Shown here: in pieces, positions 40,800 to 49,509 of the stretch
How positions within the stretch are numbered: the stretch's first letter is position 1
Layout: each line of letters opens with the position of its first letter
Assembly: GCA_000431835.1 (NCBI GenBank)
Contig: HF987909.1
Span: 1 to 56,106 of the forward strand
Length of the DNA: 56,106 bases
Direction of reading: 5' to 3'
Origin: Succinatimonas sp. CAG:777
GTDB lineage: Bacteria > Pseudomonadota > Gammaproteobacteria > Enterobacterales > Succinivibrionaceae
Program-made: the position numbers and the translations under genes
Notes under the pieces: generated by a model
Databases searched by the model: none
What the model saw: only the letters and a program-made list of their open reading frames with translations
Told to the model about the DNA's origin: nothing

Positions 40800-42497
40800 G
40801 TGAAAATCGTACGTCGTGGCGTCATTGATGACAGTCATTTAAAAACTTATATTCCGGATCCTGTCATCCGCCAGATCCTCGCAAGACGAGGCATCAAAAC
40901 AGAACAAGACGTTGCTTGTAAGCTTTGTGATATTTTTCATTACAAGGATTTTCATGATATTGATAAAGCAAGTTCTATCTTAGCCGATTCCATCATCAAT
41001 CAAGAACCTATCTTAGTCGCTGGAGACTATGATGTTGATGGTATTACAGGTACTGCTTTAGGCGTCAGAGGCCTTAAAGATTTAGGTGCGAAAGATGTAA
41101 CTTATTATGTTCCATCCCGCTATGAAGGTGGTTACGGTGTCAGTGAAGATGCTGTTGATAATGCTATAGCTCATGGTGTAAAGCTCATCCTAACCGTCGA
41201 TAATGGTGTCAGCTGTAAAGAATCTATAGACTATGCTAAATCCCGCGGTCTTAAAGTGGTGATTACAGATCACCATGAAACACCTGAGGATTTACCTTTA
41301 GCCGATGCGATAGTCGATCCTAAATTACCAATCGATAAGTTCCCATCTAAAAATCTCTGTGGTGCAGGTGTACTGTTCTATGTTTTAGTAGCTACTAGAG
41401 CATGTTTAAGAGACAGAGGTTACTATGATGGTAGAGCTGTCCCAAAGATAGGTCGTTTTCTTGATTTAGTAGCTCTAGGCACTATTGGCGATGTAATGCA
41501 GCTAGATGCTAACAATCGCAAGTTAGTAAAGTACGGTTTTGAAAGAATTCGTCGTGGAGAGTGCGTTGTAGGTATTAGAGCACTTGCCTCCTCATGCAGA
41601 GTGGATTTACCTTCAATTAACTCAGTATCTATTGCTTATGACTTGTGTCCACGCCTGAATGCTCCTGGCAGAATCAAATTGGAAAACAACCCTGCTGTAT
41701 CTTTAATGCTAACTGATGATGATACTGAGGCCTGTATCATTGCAAGAGATCTTGAAATGTGTAACAAGCGCCGTGGAGACTATGAACGCGTGTTCTTAAA
41801 AGAAGCTTGTGAGGATGCTGAAAAACAGTCAGGTAACTCTGCAATCGTGCTTTACAGATCAAACTGGCTTGTAGGACTAGGTGGTCTTATTGCAAGCAGA
41901 ATTAAAGAGAAGTTTTCTGTTCCTTGCTTTGTGTTCTCAGGAACAGGAGATGAGTTATCAGGATCCGCTCGTTCAGTCCCTGGCTTTAGCATTGTAAAAA
42001 TTCTGCAAACTCTCTCTGAGAAAAGTCCTGATCTTTTAATTAGATATGGAGGTCATGCCATGGCAGCAGGAGCCTCTATTCATAAAGCAAATTTTGAGAA
42101 ATTCAAAGAGCTTTTTAATGAGGTGGCTACAGAGAATTTAGGTCAACCAACAGAGGATGAGATTGTCTCAGATGGTAGTCTGCCACCAAACTATATTACC
42201 GTGGACTTTGCTAAAGATTTAGAAGCATACGGTCCATGGGGTAACGGTTTTGAAGAGCCTTGCTTTGATGGTGAGTTCACAGTCGAGGATGTATTTTTAG
42301 TTGCAAATCGACATCTGAAATTCAAACTTCGTAATGATGATGGTTCTAGCATGAATGCTATTAAGTTAAGAGCAACTCCAAATGAGCGTTCTATTACTAA
42401 GTTCATGCGGGTAAGAGCTGTATATACCGTGGGTATCAACCACTATATGGGCTCACAAAGACTTGAAATTAAGATTAACGCAATAGAACCAGTATAA
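40800..42497 (+). CDS. recJ: Single-stranded-DNA exonuclease RecJ
   Basis: 565 residues from a GTG start at 40800 with GGGGA six bases upstream. The DHH phosphoesterase motifs are DYDVDG (76-81), VDNG (133-136), TDHHE (156-160) and the DHHA1 GGHAMAAG near 420. An OB-fold-like end (FKLRNDDGSSMNAIKLRA) follows. It degrades single-stranded DNA 5'-3' in recombinational and mismatch repair in the cytoplasm. Length is normal for bacterial RecJ. It is transcribed alone from a long, AT-rich upstream region. Confidence 0.96.
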   Translation: MKIVRRGVIDDSHLKTYIPDPVIRQILARRGIKTEQDVACKLCDIFHYKDFHDIDKASSILADSIINQEPILVAGDYDVDGITGTALGVRGLKDLGAKDVTYYVPSRYEGGYGVSEDAVDNAIAHGVKLILTVDNGVSCKESIDYAKSRGLKVVITDHHETPEDLPLADAIVDPKLPIDKFPSKNLCGAGVLFYVLVATRACLRDRGYYDGRAVPKIGRFLDLVALGTIGDVMQLDANNRKLVKYGFERIRRGECVVGIRALASSCRVDLPSINSVSIAYDLCPRLNAPGRIKLENNPAVSLMLTDDDTEACIIARDLEMCNKRRGDYERVFLKEACEDAEKQSGNSAIVLYRSNWLVGLGGLIASRIKEKFSVPCFVFSGTGDELSGSARSVPGFSIVKILQTLSEKSPDLLIRYGGHAMAAGASIHKANFEKFKELFNEVATENLGQPTEDEIVSDGSLPPNYITVDFAKDLEAYGPWGNGFEEPCFDGEFTVEDVFLVANRHLKFKLRNDDGSSMNAIKLRATPNERSITKFMRVRAVYTVGINHYMGSQRLEIKINAIEPV

Positions 42498-42511
42498 TCC
42501 TGCCTTTTAAT

Positions 42512-42571
42512 CGTTTTGCAATTGAGTTTAAGCTTTGAAAGCCCAAGTTTTAGACACTCAAAAGCAAAACG
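42512..42571. terminator. Hairpin between convergent recJ and secreted-protein genes
   Basis: CGTTTTGC (42512-42519) pairs with GCAAAACG (42564-42571), extended by GAGT/ACTC, with a large loop. It could serve the ends of both convergent genes; no long T-run follows. Confidence 0.45.
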
Positions 42572-42603
42572 AAATTTCATATTAGATGTAAGTCTCTTTA
42601 CGC

Positions 42604-43098
42604 TTACTTTGAAATCGTAACTTTTACTTTGCCTTTTTTCTTAAAAAGCTCAATTCCATCTCCGTAAATGTGACCAATCTTAATGAGATCGTCGCTATAG
42701 CTAAAGCTCTTACAAAAGATAGCGACATTCTGCCATGGCTCATAAATAGTGATGTCACCAGGAACTGGTGCTATGCCATTCTTTTTCTCATTAAGATTTA
42801 AAGATGGCTTTGGATAAAAGATCTTCTCTGTAGTGTTATTAAAATCCTCAAGGTTGATTTCAAGAGGCAGACGGGATACAAGATCACGAGATGCAGAGTT
42901 GTCAATTAAGGTAGCAGTTACAGTTTTACCATCTACAGTGATGTTAATCTTTAAAGTTTCATTCTCATTTGAGCTCATCTTATTCTCACTTAAAGATACT
43001 AAAGAGCTTTGATCTGCGTTTTGTATGTCTTTAGCAAAGGCAGATGAGCTAAGACATAGAGCAGCAATCAGACTAAAAGTTACAGCTAATTTCTTCAT
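42604..43098 (-). CDS. Secreted cyclophilin-like-fold protein
   Basis: 164 residues. A Sec signal peptide is clear (MKKLAVTFSLIAALCLSSSAFA, cleaved before KDIQ). From about residue 48 the mature protein resembles the small 'cyclophilin-like' beta-barrel family: LKINITVDGKTVTATLIDN, LVSRLPLEINLEDF, PVPGDITIYEPWQNVAIF, then SFSYSDDLIKIGHIYG and GKVKVTI. The fold is related to peptidyl-prolyl isomerases, but catalysis is unproven in that family. A Ser/Asn-rich spacer precedes it. Acts in the periplasm or outside. Convergent with recJ. Confidence 0.75.
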   Translation of the reverse strand: MKKLAVTFSLIAALCLSSSAFAKDIQNADQSSLVSLSENKMSSNENETLKINITVDGKTVTATLIDNSASRDLVSRLPLEINLEDFNNTTEKIFYPKPSLNLNEKKNGIAPVPGDITIYEPWQNVAIFCKSFSYSDDLIKIGHIYGDGIELFKKKGKVKVTISK

Positions 43099-43334
43099 AG
43101 TCGTATTGGTGGCGATAAGTTTTTGTCAAAACATAAGTGTCAGGTTCAGTTGTCTTATCTTTGTGAGCAAGATAAGCTTTTATCCTATGTTTATGATCGT
43201 GCAAATGTGCTTTCAAAAAATGTCAATTTTTGGCAAATAAATGCCTGATTGTGTCAGAGTGTAAAAATCTTTTAACTGCAGAATTTTAAAAGAGGGCAAA
43301 GAACAAAGAAGATAAGACTGATACAAAATAAAAG

Positions 43335-43360
43335 GTCCTGTTAAGTAGCCTTAACAGGAC
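43335..43360 (-). terminator. Terminator of the ROK kinase gene
   Basis: GTCCTGTTAAG (43335-43345) pairs perfectly with CTTAACAGGAC (43350-43360). On the minus strand it is followed by CTTTTATTTTG, 16 bp past the stop codon. Confidence 0.88.
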
Positions 43361-43376
43361 AAGACTACTTTAAAAA

Positions 43377-44114
43377 CTAAATTCTGGTCTTAGCGTACAT
43401 AGCAGCACCGATGATACCTGCTAGGTTTAAGGTCTTAGCAGGAACAACCTTAGTGCTTAAGGTTAACTTTGAAGCATATTTTTCAAACTTCTTAGAAACA
43501 CCACCACCTAAAACAATGAAGTCAGGCTGAGTTAAGAAAGCAATGTACTCTAGGAACTTATTTAATCTTTCGCCCCACTCTTTAAATCCAAGATCTTCTT
43601 TTTCACGTACAGAGTCAGCGCAATAGTGCTCAGCAATATCGCCTTTGAATTTGATGTGGCCAAATTCTGTATTAGGGTACATCTGACCATTTATAAAGAG
43701 GGCTGAACCAATACCAGTACCGATAGTTAAGAAGAGAACTGGTCCTTTATAATCTTTTACCGCACCAAAGGTAAGTTCAGCTAAACCTGCTACATCAGCA
43801 TCATTTGCTACATAAACCTGTTGGCCTACAACAGAGGTAAACAGTTCTTCAACTTTTACATTGATCCATGATTTATCAATATTCGCTGCTGTGAGAACTT
43901 CGCCATCAATAACACGAGCAGGGAAGCCACAACCGATTGGTCCTTTAAAGCCGATTTGGTCAACTAACTGCTTTAAAGTTTCTGCAACAGCTTCTGGGGT
44001 TGCTGGCTGTGGAGTTGGAATTCTGATTCTTTCAGTCTTAAGTTCACCAGTTAGAGTATCAACAACTGCTCCTTTAATACCACTACCGCCAATATCAACA
44101 CCAAGGATGTCCAT
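43377..44114 (-). CDS. Polyphosphate-glucokinase-like ROK-family sugar kinase
   Basis: 245 residues. The ATP/phosphoryl loop DIGGSGIKG (6-14), the GCGFPA block, NDADVAG with the catalytic Asp, and LTIGTGIGSALF then PNTEFGHIKF are those of the polyphosphate/ATP-glucokinase branch of the ROK family. It probably makes glucose 6-phosphate in the cytoplasm, using polyphosphate or ATP. That would suit an organism whose amylase releases glucose outside the cell. The zinc-binding cysteines of ROK repressors are absent, as is an HTH, so it is an enzyme rather than a regulator. Single gene with strong terminator. Confidence 0.85.
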   Translation of the reverse strand: MDILGVDIGGSGIKGAVVDTLTGELKTERIRIPTPQPATPEAVAETLKQLVDQIGFKGPIGCGFPARVIDGEVLTAANIDKSWINVKVEELFTSVVGQQVYVANDADVAGLAELTFGAVKDYKGPVLFLTIGTGIGSALFINGQMYPNTEFGHIKFKGDIAEHYCADSVREKEDLGFKEWGERLNKFLEYIAFLTQPDFIVLGGGVSKKFEKYASKLTLSTKVVPAKTLNLAGIIGAAMYAKTRI

Positions 44115-44415
44115 AGTAAACCACCTATTTTTAGTTTAATTTTTTATAAGTCTGATTGCTTATAAATGATTGTTTTGATTTTGTAAATTTTATGTTTTGA
44201 GTATAGGCAAAAGTTTTAAGTCTTATCTACCTAATTTTTGTTAAATTTTGAAAAATATAGGTTATGGCACAAAATAAGCGTTATTTTTTACTTTTTGTCC
44301 CTATTTTTATCAATGGTTAAATATACTATTAACAAGAATTAGAGATATGTTATACAGTTGAAGAAATTTATATAAAAGCGAAAATTATACTGATGAAGCT
44401 GATTGTTTTTAGTGA

Positions 44416-44853
44416 ATTAAAATATATTTAAAATCAATTTTAATCAATCCTGTAACAGAGTGGGACTTTTTAAAATTCCGCCCTCACGTAGTGGTAATTG
44501 CCATAGGTCAAAATGAAAGTCATCCAAAGGACTTTATAAAAGATGAGCCGAATGGAGCTCAAACTGTTCTTTGGAAGAATACTTATAAAAAGTTCTTACG
44601 TCATTTAATGGAAATTTATCCTAAGACTCACTTTATTTTAACTACAACAATCTTAGGGCATGACATTAGTGCAGATAAAGCAATAGATGAGGTCGCATCT
44701 GACTTTAGTTCTCCATTAGTGCACCGTTTTTATTACAGCAGAAACGGCTGTGGCAGCAAAGGACATGTAAGAATTTCTGAAGCTGATGCAATGAGTGATG
44801 AATTAGCTTTCTTTATAAGTACTTTTCTTATTGGTGTAACCAAAGATGTTTAA
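44416..44853 (+). pseudogene. 5'-truncated SGNH/CE2-type carbohydrate esterase
   Basis: The plus frame is open from just after a TGA at 44413 and reads INPVTEWDFLKFRPHVVVIAIGQNE before the first ATG/GTG candidates. This matches the middle of CE2-type SGNH esterases ('WDF..f.PdvVvi.lGqND'), with the catalytic-triad end NGCGSKGHVRISEADAMSDEL in place of GGHPs..gh..mA..L. The first half of the gene, with the nucleophile Ser block, is absent, and the region upstream (44115-44415) is AT-rich without coding signal. A 120-residue ORF from a GTG at 44491 could still be translated but would lack the catalytic Ser. It is followed by a terminator. Confidence 0.7.
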
Positions 44854-44858
44854 TCAAA

Positions 44859-44881
44859 GATAACATTCATACAGCGTTATC
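44859..44881 (+). terminator. Terminator of the esterase remnant
   Basis: GATAAC (44859-44864) pairs with GTTATC (44876-44881), followed by TTTAAAC. It lies six bases past the stop codon. Confidence 0.6.
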
Positions 44882-44895
44882 TTTAAACTCATCAT

Positions 44896-44942
44896 AAAGA
44901 TCATCAAAATTGCCTTATTTGAGCTAAATTTTGATGATCTTT
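44896..44942. terminator. Long stem-loop upstream of the 150-aa gene
   Basis: AAAGATCATCAAAAT (44896-44910) pairs perfectly over 15 bases with ATTTTGATGATCTTT (44928-44942). A T follows. It may be a second terminator that insulates the following operon, or a regulatory hairpin. Confidence 0.55.
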
Positions 44943-45031
44943 TATCTAACACCATTGTGAAAACTGTTTTTATATCAGCCTATTGTCTATAATTAACTCA
45001 TCTATGGAGAGAATACTAAAAAGGAAAGAGC

Positions 45032-45484
45032 ATGTCTGAAATTTACTGTATCAGTTATTCTGATTTTGGATATCTTCTTACAGAAAAAGACTGGTCAATT
45101 AAAATTCAAAAATTAAAAGACTATGACTTTGAAGTTTACGAGGATCTGTTAACTGCAGATGACATTACTCTCAAACGTCGCTTTTTAGGCAGTGTGCCTG
45201 ACCTTTTTGAAAACAGTTCCGATTTTAAGTCTGAGCCTGAACTTCCATACGATGTTGAAAGATTTCTCATGACCTACCACGGGGTAGAGGTTATGGTTCT
45301 AGGTTCTTATGACTTTGACAGATTGTTTAAAGATAAAGAAAAAGACAGTTTAGGCTTTGTTAAGGTAGAAAAAGAGCTTGTTACCTGCAATCAATACTCA
45401 TTAGAGGATCTAGCAGAGGATGTGGTTCTATTAGCCTCAAACGGTATGGATTTGAACAGTACAGAGCATCTTTCCAAATCTTAA
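45032..45484 (+). CDS. Acidic cytoplasmic protein of unknown function
   Basis: 150 residues; AAGGAAAGAGC before the ATG acts as the ribosome binding site. The protein is acidic, without signal peptide or membrane segment. Visible blocks are YSDFGYLLTEKDWSIKIQKLKDYDFEVYEDLL, RFLMTYHGVEVMVLGSYDFDRLF and a C-terminal SLEDLAEDVVLLAS. I do not recognise it. It is 113 bp upstream of nnr on the same strand and may share its promoter, but the conserved nnr neighbourhood of relatives has other genes here. Confidence 0.65.
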   Translation: MSEIYCISYSDFGYLLTEKDWSIKIQKLKDYDFEVYEDLLTADDITLKRRFLGSVPDLFENSSDFKSEPELPYDVERFLMTYHGVEVMVLGSYDFDRLFKDKEKDSLGFVKVEKELVTCNQYSLEDLAEDVVLLASNGMDLNSTEHLSKS

Positions 45485-45597
45485 AAGGTAGCTTAAAAGA
45501 GCACCCAAGAAGTAGAGAACAGAGTTTATAAGCAGTTAAAAGCAGTCTTAACTAGACTGACTTTAGAACAGAATAAAATAGCAGTGATGGAGTATAT

Positions 45598-47142
45598 ATG
45601 GATCAGCTCCCATTAGAAGTTTATAGCAGTGATGAGGTTAAATTCATCGAAGCAGAGCATGCTAAAGAGCATAACGGCCACTGTTTTGACTTGATGCAGC
45701 AGGCAGGTAAAGCTGTTTTTGACTTTATTGTCAGAGAATGTGCTCAAGCTAAAGATGTGTGGATCTTTTGCGGTAAGGGCAATAATGGTGGCGATGGCTA
45801 TATTGTTGCAAACTTGCTCTTAGAAAACTCCATTAATCATAGAGTCTTTGCAACTGGTGTTCCTCATGAGGGCACTGAGGCTAGCATTGCCTATGAGTAC
45901 TATGTAAGACAGGGCGGTATTGTTGAATATGAACTGCCAAATCATGGGCAACTTCCAGATGATGGTGTCATCGCTTACAGTGCACCTGATGTCATTGTTG
46001 ATGCTCTATTAGGTACTGGTACAAACTCTTCACCTAAAGGCGACATGGCAAAATGGATTGCCTATATCAATCAGTTAAATACATACGTAGTAAGTATTGA
46101 TATTCCATCAGGTGTAATTGCAGATACTGGTAGTGTCCCTGGCATGTGCGTAAGTGCAGATGCTACTGTTTGTATGCTGGCTCTAAAGCCTGGCTTATTA
46201 ACATCTGATGCTGTCGACTTTGTAGGAAAACTTGAATTTGCTCCATTAGGTGTTCAATCTTACAGTTATTATGATGTTTTTGATTATTCAAAGACTACCT
46301 ATCCTGTACCAATCATGAGAATGTCTTATAAAGACATTAAGCCTCAACTGCCAGTGCGTTTACCATCATTTAATAAAGGCGATAATGGAAAAGTTTTAAT
46401 TATCGCAGGAGCCTCAGGTTTTGGAGGCGCTGCTATCTTGTGTGGTACTGGTGCCTTAAGATCAGGGGCAGGCTTAGTTAAAGTAGCACTTGAAAAGGAT
46501 AACTATCAGGCTCTGTTAAGTGTAAGACCTGAACTGATGACTGTGGATTTAAATTCAGCTGAAGCTTTGCAAAAGGCAATCGATTGGGCTGATGTGATTG
46601 CAGTAGGTCCTGGTCTTGGAGTAAATGAGAGAACTCAAAGAATATTAGATACCCTAGATGATGTCATCGACAAATACGTAGTCTATGATGCTGATGCATT
46701 AAATGTCTTATCTAAATATGAGGAAAAGTTCTATAACGAGAATCGTGTGATTACACCACATCCTGGCGAGGCAGCTAGACTCTTAGGTTGTACGGTTGAA
46801 GCTATCAATGCTGATAGATTAGGCAGCTGTTATAAACTCTGGCAAAAGTTCGGTGGTGTGGTTCTTTTAAAGGGCACAGGTACCGTAGTTTGTGATGGCA
46901 ACAGACTGTCTATCATCAATGAAGGCTCACCAGCTCTTGCAACCGGAGGCTCAGGTGATCTTTTAACCGGCATCATTGCCTCTTTAATCGCTCAGGGCTT
47001 AGGCCTTGAGATGGGCGTGATAGTAGGCGCCTGTATCCATGCAAGAGCAGGTGCTATTTGCGGTCAAAAAGAAGGTGTAATTGGTACACTGCCACTTGAT
47101 GTAAGCAAATATGTAAGAGAACTTGTAAACGGCAGAGACTAG
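45598..47142 (+). CDS. nnr: Bifunctional NAD(P)H-hydrate epimerase/dehydratase
   Basis: 514 residues. The N-terminal YjeF epimerase domain has CGKGNNGGDGYIVA and VDALLGTGTNSSPKG. The C-terminal ADP-dependent dehydratase domain (from about 250) has FNKGDNGKVLIIAGASGFGGAAIL, TPHPGEAARLLG and ALATGGSGDLLTGIIA. Together they repair hydrated NADH and NADPH. GGAG lies five bases before the ATG. It begins the co-directional nnr-tsaE-amidase-mutL-miaA block, as in other gammaproteobacteria. Confidence 0.95.
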   Translation: MDQLPLEVYSSDEVKFIEAEHAKEHNGHCFDLMQQAGKAVFDFIVRECAQAKDVWIFCGKGNNGGDGYIVANLLLENSINHRVFATGVPHEGTEASIAYEYYVRQGGIVEYELPNHGQLPDDGVIAYSAPDVIVDALLGTGTNSSPKGDMAKWIAYINQLNTYVVSIDIPSGVIADTGSVPGMCVSADATVCMLALKPGLLTSDAVDFVGKLEFAPLGVQSYSYYDVFDYSKTTYPVPIMRMSYKDIKPQLPVRLPSFNKGDNGKVLIIAGASGFGGAAILCGTGALRSGAGLVKVALEKDNYQALLSVRPELMTVDLNSAEALQKAIDWADVIAVGPGLGVNERTQRILDTLDDVIDKYVVYDADALNVLSKYEEKFYNENRVITPHPGEAARLLGCTVEAINADRLGSCYKLWQKFGGVVLLKGTGTVVCDGNRLSIINEGSPALATGGSGDLLTGIIASLIAQGLGLEMGVIVGACIHARAGAICGQKEGVIGTLPLDVSKYVRELVNGRD

Positions 47143-47209
47143 ATTTTTAAGTTTACAAACTCTAATCAAAAGTGCTAATCGGAAAAGCTAATAGAAAAGA
47201 ATAAAAAAT

Positions 47210-47698
47210 ATGGCAGAAATTAAATTTAAGATAAATGGTGAACAGGAGACTGTAAAACTAGGTGCTCTGATGTCATCTGTTTGCATTCCTCTATGTAAGA
47301 AATTAAAAAAGAGTGTGCTTATAAATCTTGAAGGAGATTTAGGTGCAGGTAAAACCACTTTCTCACGTGGTTTTATTGAAGCTTGTGGCTATAAGGATAT
47401 CGTCCGCTCTCCTACCTATACTCTAGTTGAGCCTTATGACTTTGATGACTTTAGTGTTTACCACTTTGATCTTTACAGACTTTTAGATCCTGAAGAACTT
47501 GAATATATGGGCATTCGTGACTATTTTGAGAAGACCTCAGTATGTCTTATTGAATGGCCTGATAAAGCACAGGGCGTTTTACCTGAAGCGGATATCACAA
47601 TTGAGTTTAGTTATTCAGTTGATTCAAGGGATGTTGTGATAAAATCAGTTCTTATAGAACCAGAAGATCTTAATAAAATAAGCTCAAATTTCAGATAA
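47210..47698 (+). CDS. tsaE: tRNA threonylcarbamoyladenosine biosynthesis ATPase TsaE
   Basis: 162 residues. Walker A is EGDLGAGKTTFSRG, followed by SPTYTLVEPY and HFDLYRL, then LIEWPDKA, all marks of TsaE. It works with TsaB and TsaD to make t6A37 in ANN-reading tRNAs. Gap of 67 bp after nnr; the stop codon TAA is one base before the next gene's GTG. Confidence 0.95.
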   Translation: MAEIKFKINGEQETVKLGALMSSVCIPLCKKLKKSVLINLEGDLGAGKTTFSRGFIEACGYKDIVRSPTYTLVEPYDFDDFSVYHFDLYRLLDPEELEYMGIRDYFEKTSVCLIEWPDKAQGVLPEADITIEFSYSVDSRDVVIKSVLIEPEDLNKISSNFR

Positions 47699-47699
47699 C

Positions 47700-49502
47700 G
47701 TGAAACACCTTTTGAATAACTTCTGTAAATTGATCCAGAGTAAATCAATTCAAAAAATCAGAACAATTTGCAGACAGTTCTTATTATTTTTTGCAGTAGC
47801 TCTAGTGGTATGTTGCACTTTTACCGAAGTGGCTTCAGCATCTGCTATCAAGTCCGTACGCTCATTTCATAATGCTCAGAAAACCAGAGTAGTACTTGAT
47901 CTTGATTCAAAACCTAATTATGCAACTTCATTAAGTCAAAACAGAGCTGTATTCTCGATTAGAATTCGCAATTTATCAAAAGCAGCTCTTTCTCCTTCAA
48001 ATGTACCACTGTCCTCACAGAGCTGTGTGAGGGGCGTTCAAAGACGCATTGAGAAAAATGATGTCAGATATCTGTTCTCTTTAAATAGATGTGCTGTACC
48101 TAAGACTTTTGTCTTAGCTCCAAAAGGTGGTAACAATGACTATAGACTGGTCATTGATTTTGAAAATATCTCAGAAGCTACTTTCTCTGCAAATGCAACT
48201 GTAAAAAATACTGTAACCAAGACAGCTTCAAATGGCACTGTAATTAAAGATACAGTCGTCTCAACAAGTAAAACCGTAAATGGCAAATTAGATACTACCG
48301 TTCCTCTGTCTACTTACGAAAGAGATCTCTTTATTAAGTATACAACAGTCTCAAGAGACGGTTTTCGCTCAATGTCTACTGCTAATGCTGCTAAATATCA
48401 GCAGGAACTTGCTAAGTTAAGAAGTGACTACAAGAAAGCTCAAGCTCAAAAGATAGCTGAACAGGGGCGTGTAAAGTCTACTATCACCAAGAATACCAAG
48501 ACTAATACCAAAACCAAAATTCAATCTCATGATGTTGAGGAGTTAGTGTCTGACGCTTCAGCGCCTCCAGTACCTGTACAAGCAACACCAGTGTCCCGTC
48601 CATTCATTATCGCAATTGATGCAGGCCATGGCGGTAAAGATCCTGGTGCTATTGGTAAACGTGGTGTAAGAGAGAAGAATGTAACTTTAGCTATTTCAAA
48701 AGCACTTTATAGATACATCAACTCTAATAAACAATTTAGAGGAACTCTTACAAGATCACGTGATGTTTTTGTTGATCTAGATAGGCGTTCTGAAATTGCA
48801 AGATTAAGAAAAGCTGATCTTTTAATTTCAATTCATGCTGATTCTGTAGCCTCAGGCAGTTCAACAGCTCGTGGCGCAAGTGTGCTCGTGTTATCAGAGA
48901 ACAGAGCAGTACGTGAAAACGGTAAAATTCTGCGTAACAACAAGCAAAAGAAACTCATAGGTGGCGCAGGTGAGGTGATGGATCAGAGTGTTGGTAATCC
49001 ATATTTGGCAACTGCAATCCTTGATATGTCATCTACAAACTCCCGCTCAGAGGGTAACCTTTTAGCTCAGGAAATCTTACATCAGTTGTCAGCCTTTACC
49101 CATGTAAGAAAAAGTCAGCCTATTAAGGCTTCTTTAGCTGTATTAAAAGCACCTGATATCCCATCTCTCTTAATTGAGACTGGCTACCTTTCAAACCGTT
49201 ATGAAGAAATTCAGTTAAATCAGCCTAATTACCAAAAGCAAATCGCTTACAGAATTTATTTAGGTATTAAGTCATATTACGAGAAGTATCCTGCTCAGAA
49301 ATTAAGATCACGCCAGGAGTCTTATGCAAGAACTAAGAATATGACTAAAAACGGTGGTACTGCCAAAAGTGTTACTGTTAAAAAAGGCGAGTCTTTAGGT
49401 CTTATTGCTAAACGATATGGCACCACTATAGCTCAATTAAAGAAATTAAATTCCTTAAAGAGTGATACTGTTCATGTAGGTCAGGTTCTATATCTGCCAT
49501 AG
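47700..49502 (+). CDS. N-acetylmuramoyl-L-alanine amidase with AMIN and LysM domains (AmiB/AmiC type)
   Basis: 600 residues. A signal anchor or signal peptide (QFLLFFAVALVVCCTFTEVASASA) is followed by an AMIN domain (SVRSFHNAQKTRVVLDLDS), a long Lys/Thr-rich linker, the Amidase_3 catalytic domain (FIIAIDAGHGGKDPGAIG, REKNVTLAIS, ADLLISIHAD, LLIETGYLSN) and one LysM motif at the C-terminus (VKKGESLGLIAKRYGTTIAQ). Zinc ligands His in DAGHGG, Glu in REKN and His in SIHAD are present. It splits septal peptidoglycan for daughter-cell separation in the periplasm. The GTG start, one base after the tsaE stop, has no clear ribosome binding site, so translation may be coupled to tsaE. Confidence 0.9.
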   Translation: MKHLLNNFCKLIQSKSIQKIRTICRQFLLFFAVALVVCCTFTEVASASAIKSVRSFHNAQKTRVVLDLDSKPNYATSLSQNRAVFSIRIRNLSKAALSPSNVPLSSQSCVRGVQRRIEKNDVRYLFSLNRCAVPKTFVLAPKGGNNDYRLVIDFENISEATFSANATVKNTVTKTASNGTVIKDTVVSTSKTVNGKLDTTVPLSTYERDLFIKYTTVSRDGFRSMSTANAAKYQQELAKLRSDYKKAQAQKIAEQGRVKSTITKNTKTNTKTKIQSHDVEELVSDASAPPVPVQATPVSRPFIIAIDAGHGGKDPGAIGKRGVREKNVTLAISKALYRYINSNKQFRGTLTRSRDVFVDLDRRSEIARLRKADLLISIHADSVASGSSTARGASVLVLSENRAVRENGKILRNNKQKKLIGGAGEVMDQSVGNPYLATAILDMSSTNSRSEGNLLAQEILHQLSAFTHVRKSQPIKASLAVLKAPDIPSLLIETGYLSNRYEEIQLNQPNYQKQIAYRIYLGIKSYYEKYPAQKLRSRQESYARTKNMTKNGGTAKSVTVKKGESLGLIAKRYGTTIAQLKKLNSLKSDTVHVGQVLYLP

Positions 49503-49509
49503 GAAATAT

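Noticed and set aside
43377..44114. ROK-type transcriptional repressor
   Set aside because: The protein starts directly with the kinase loop, lacks a helix-turn-helix and lacks the zinc-binding cysteines, so an enzyme is the better call.
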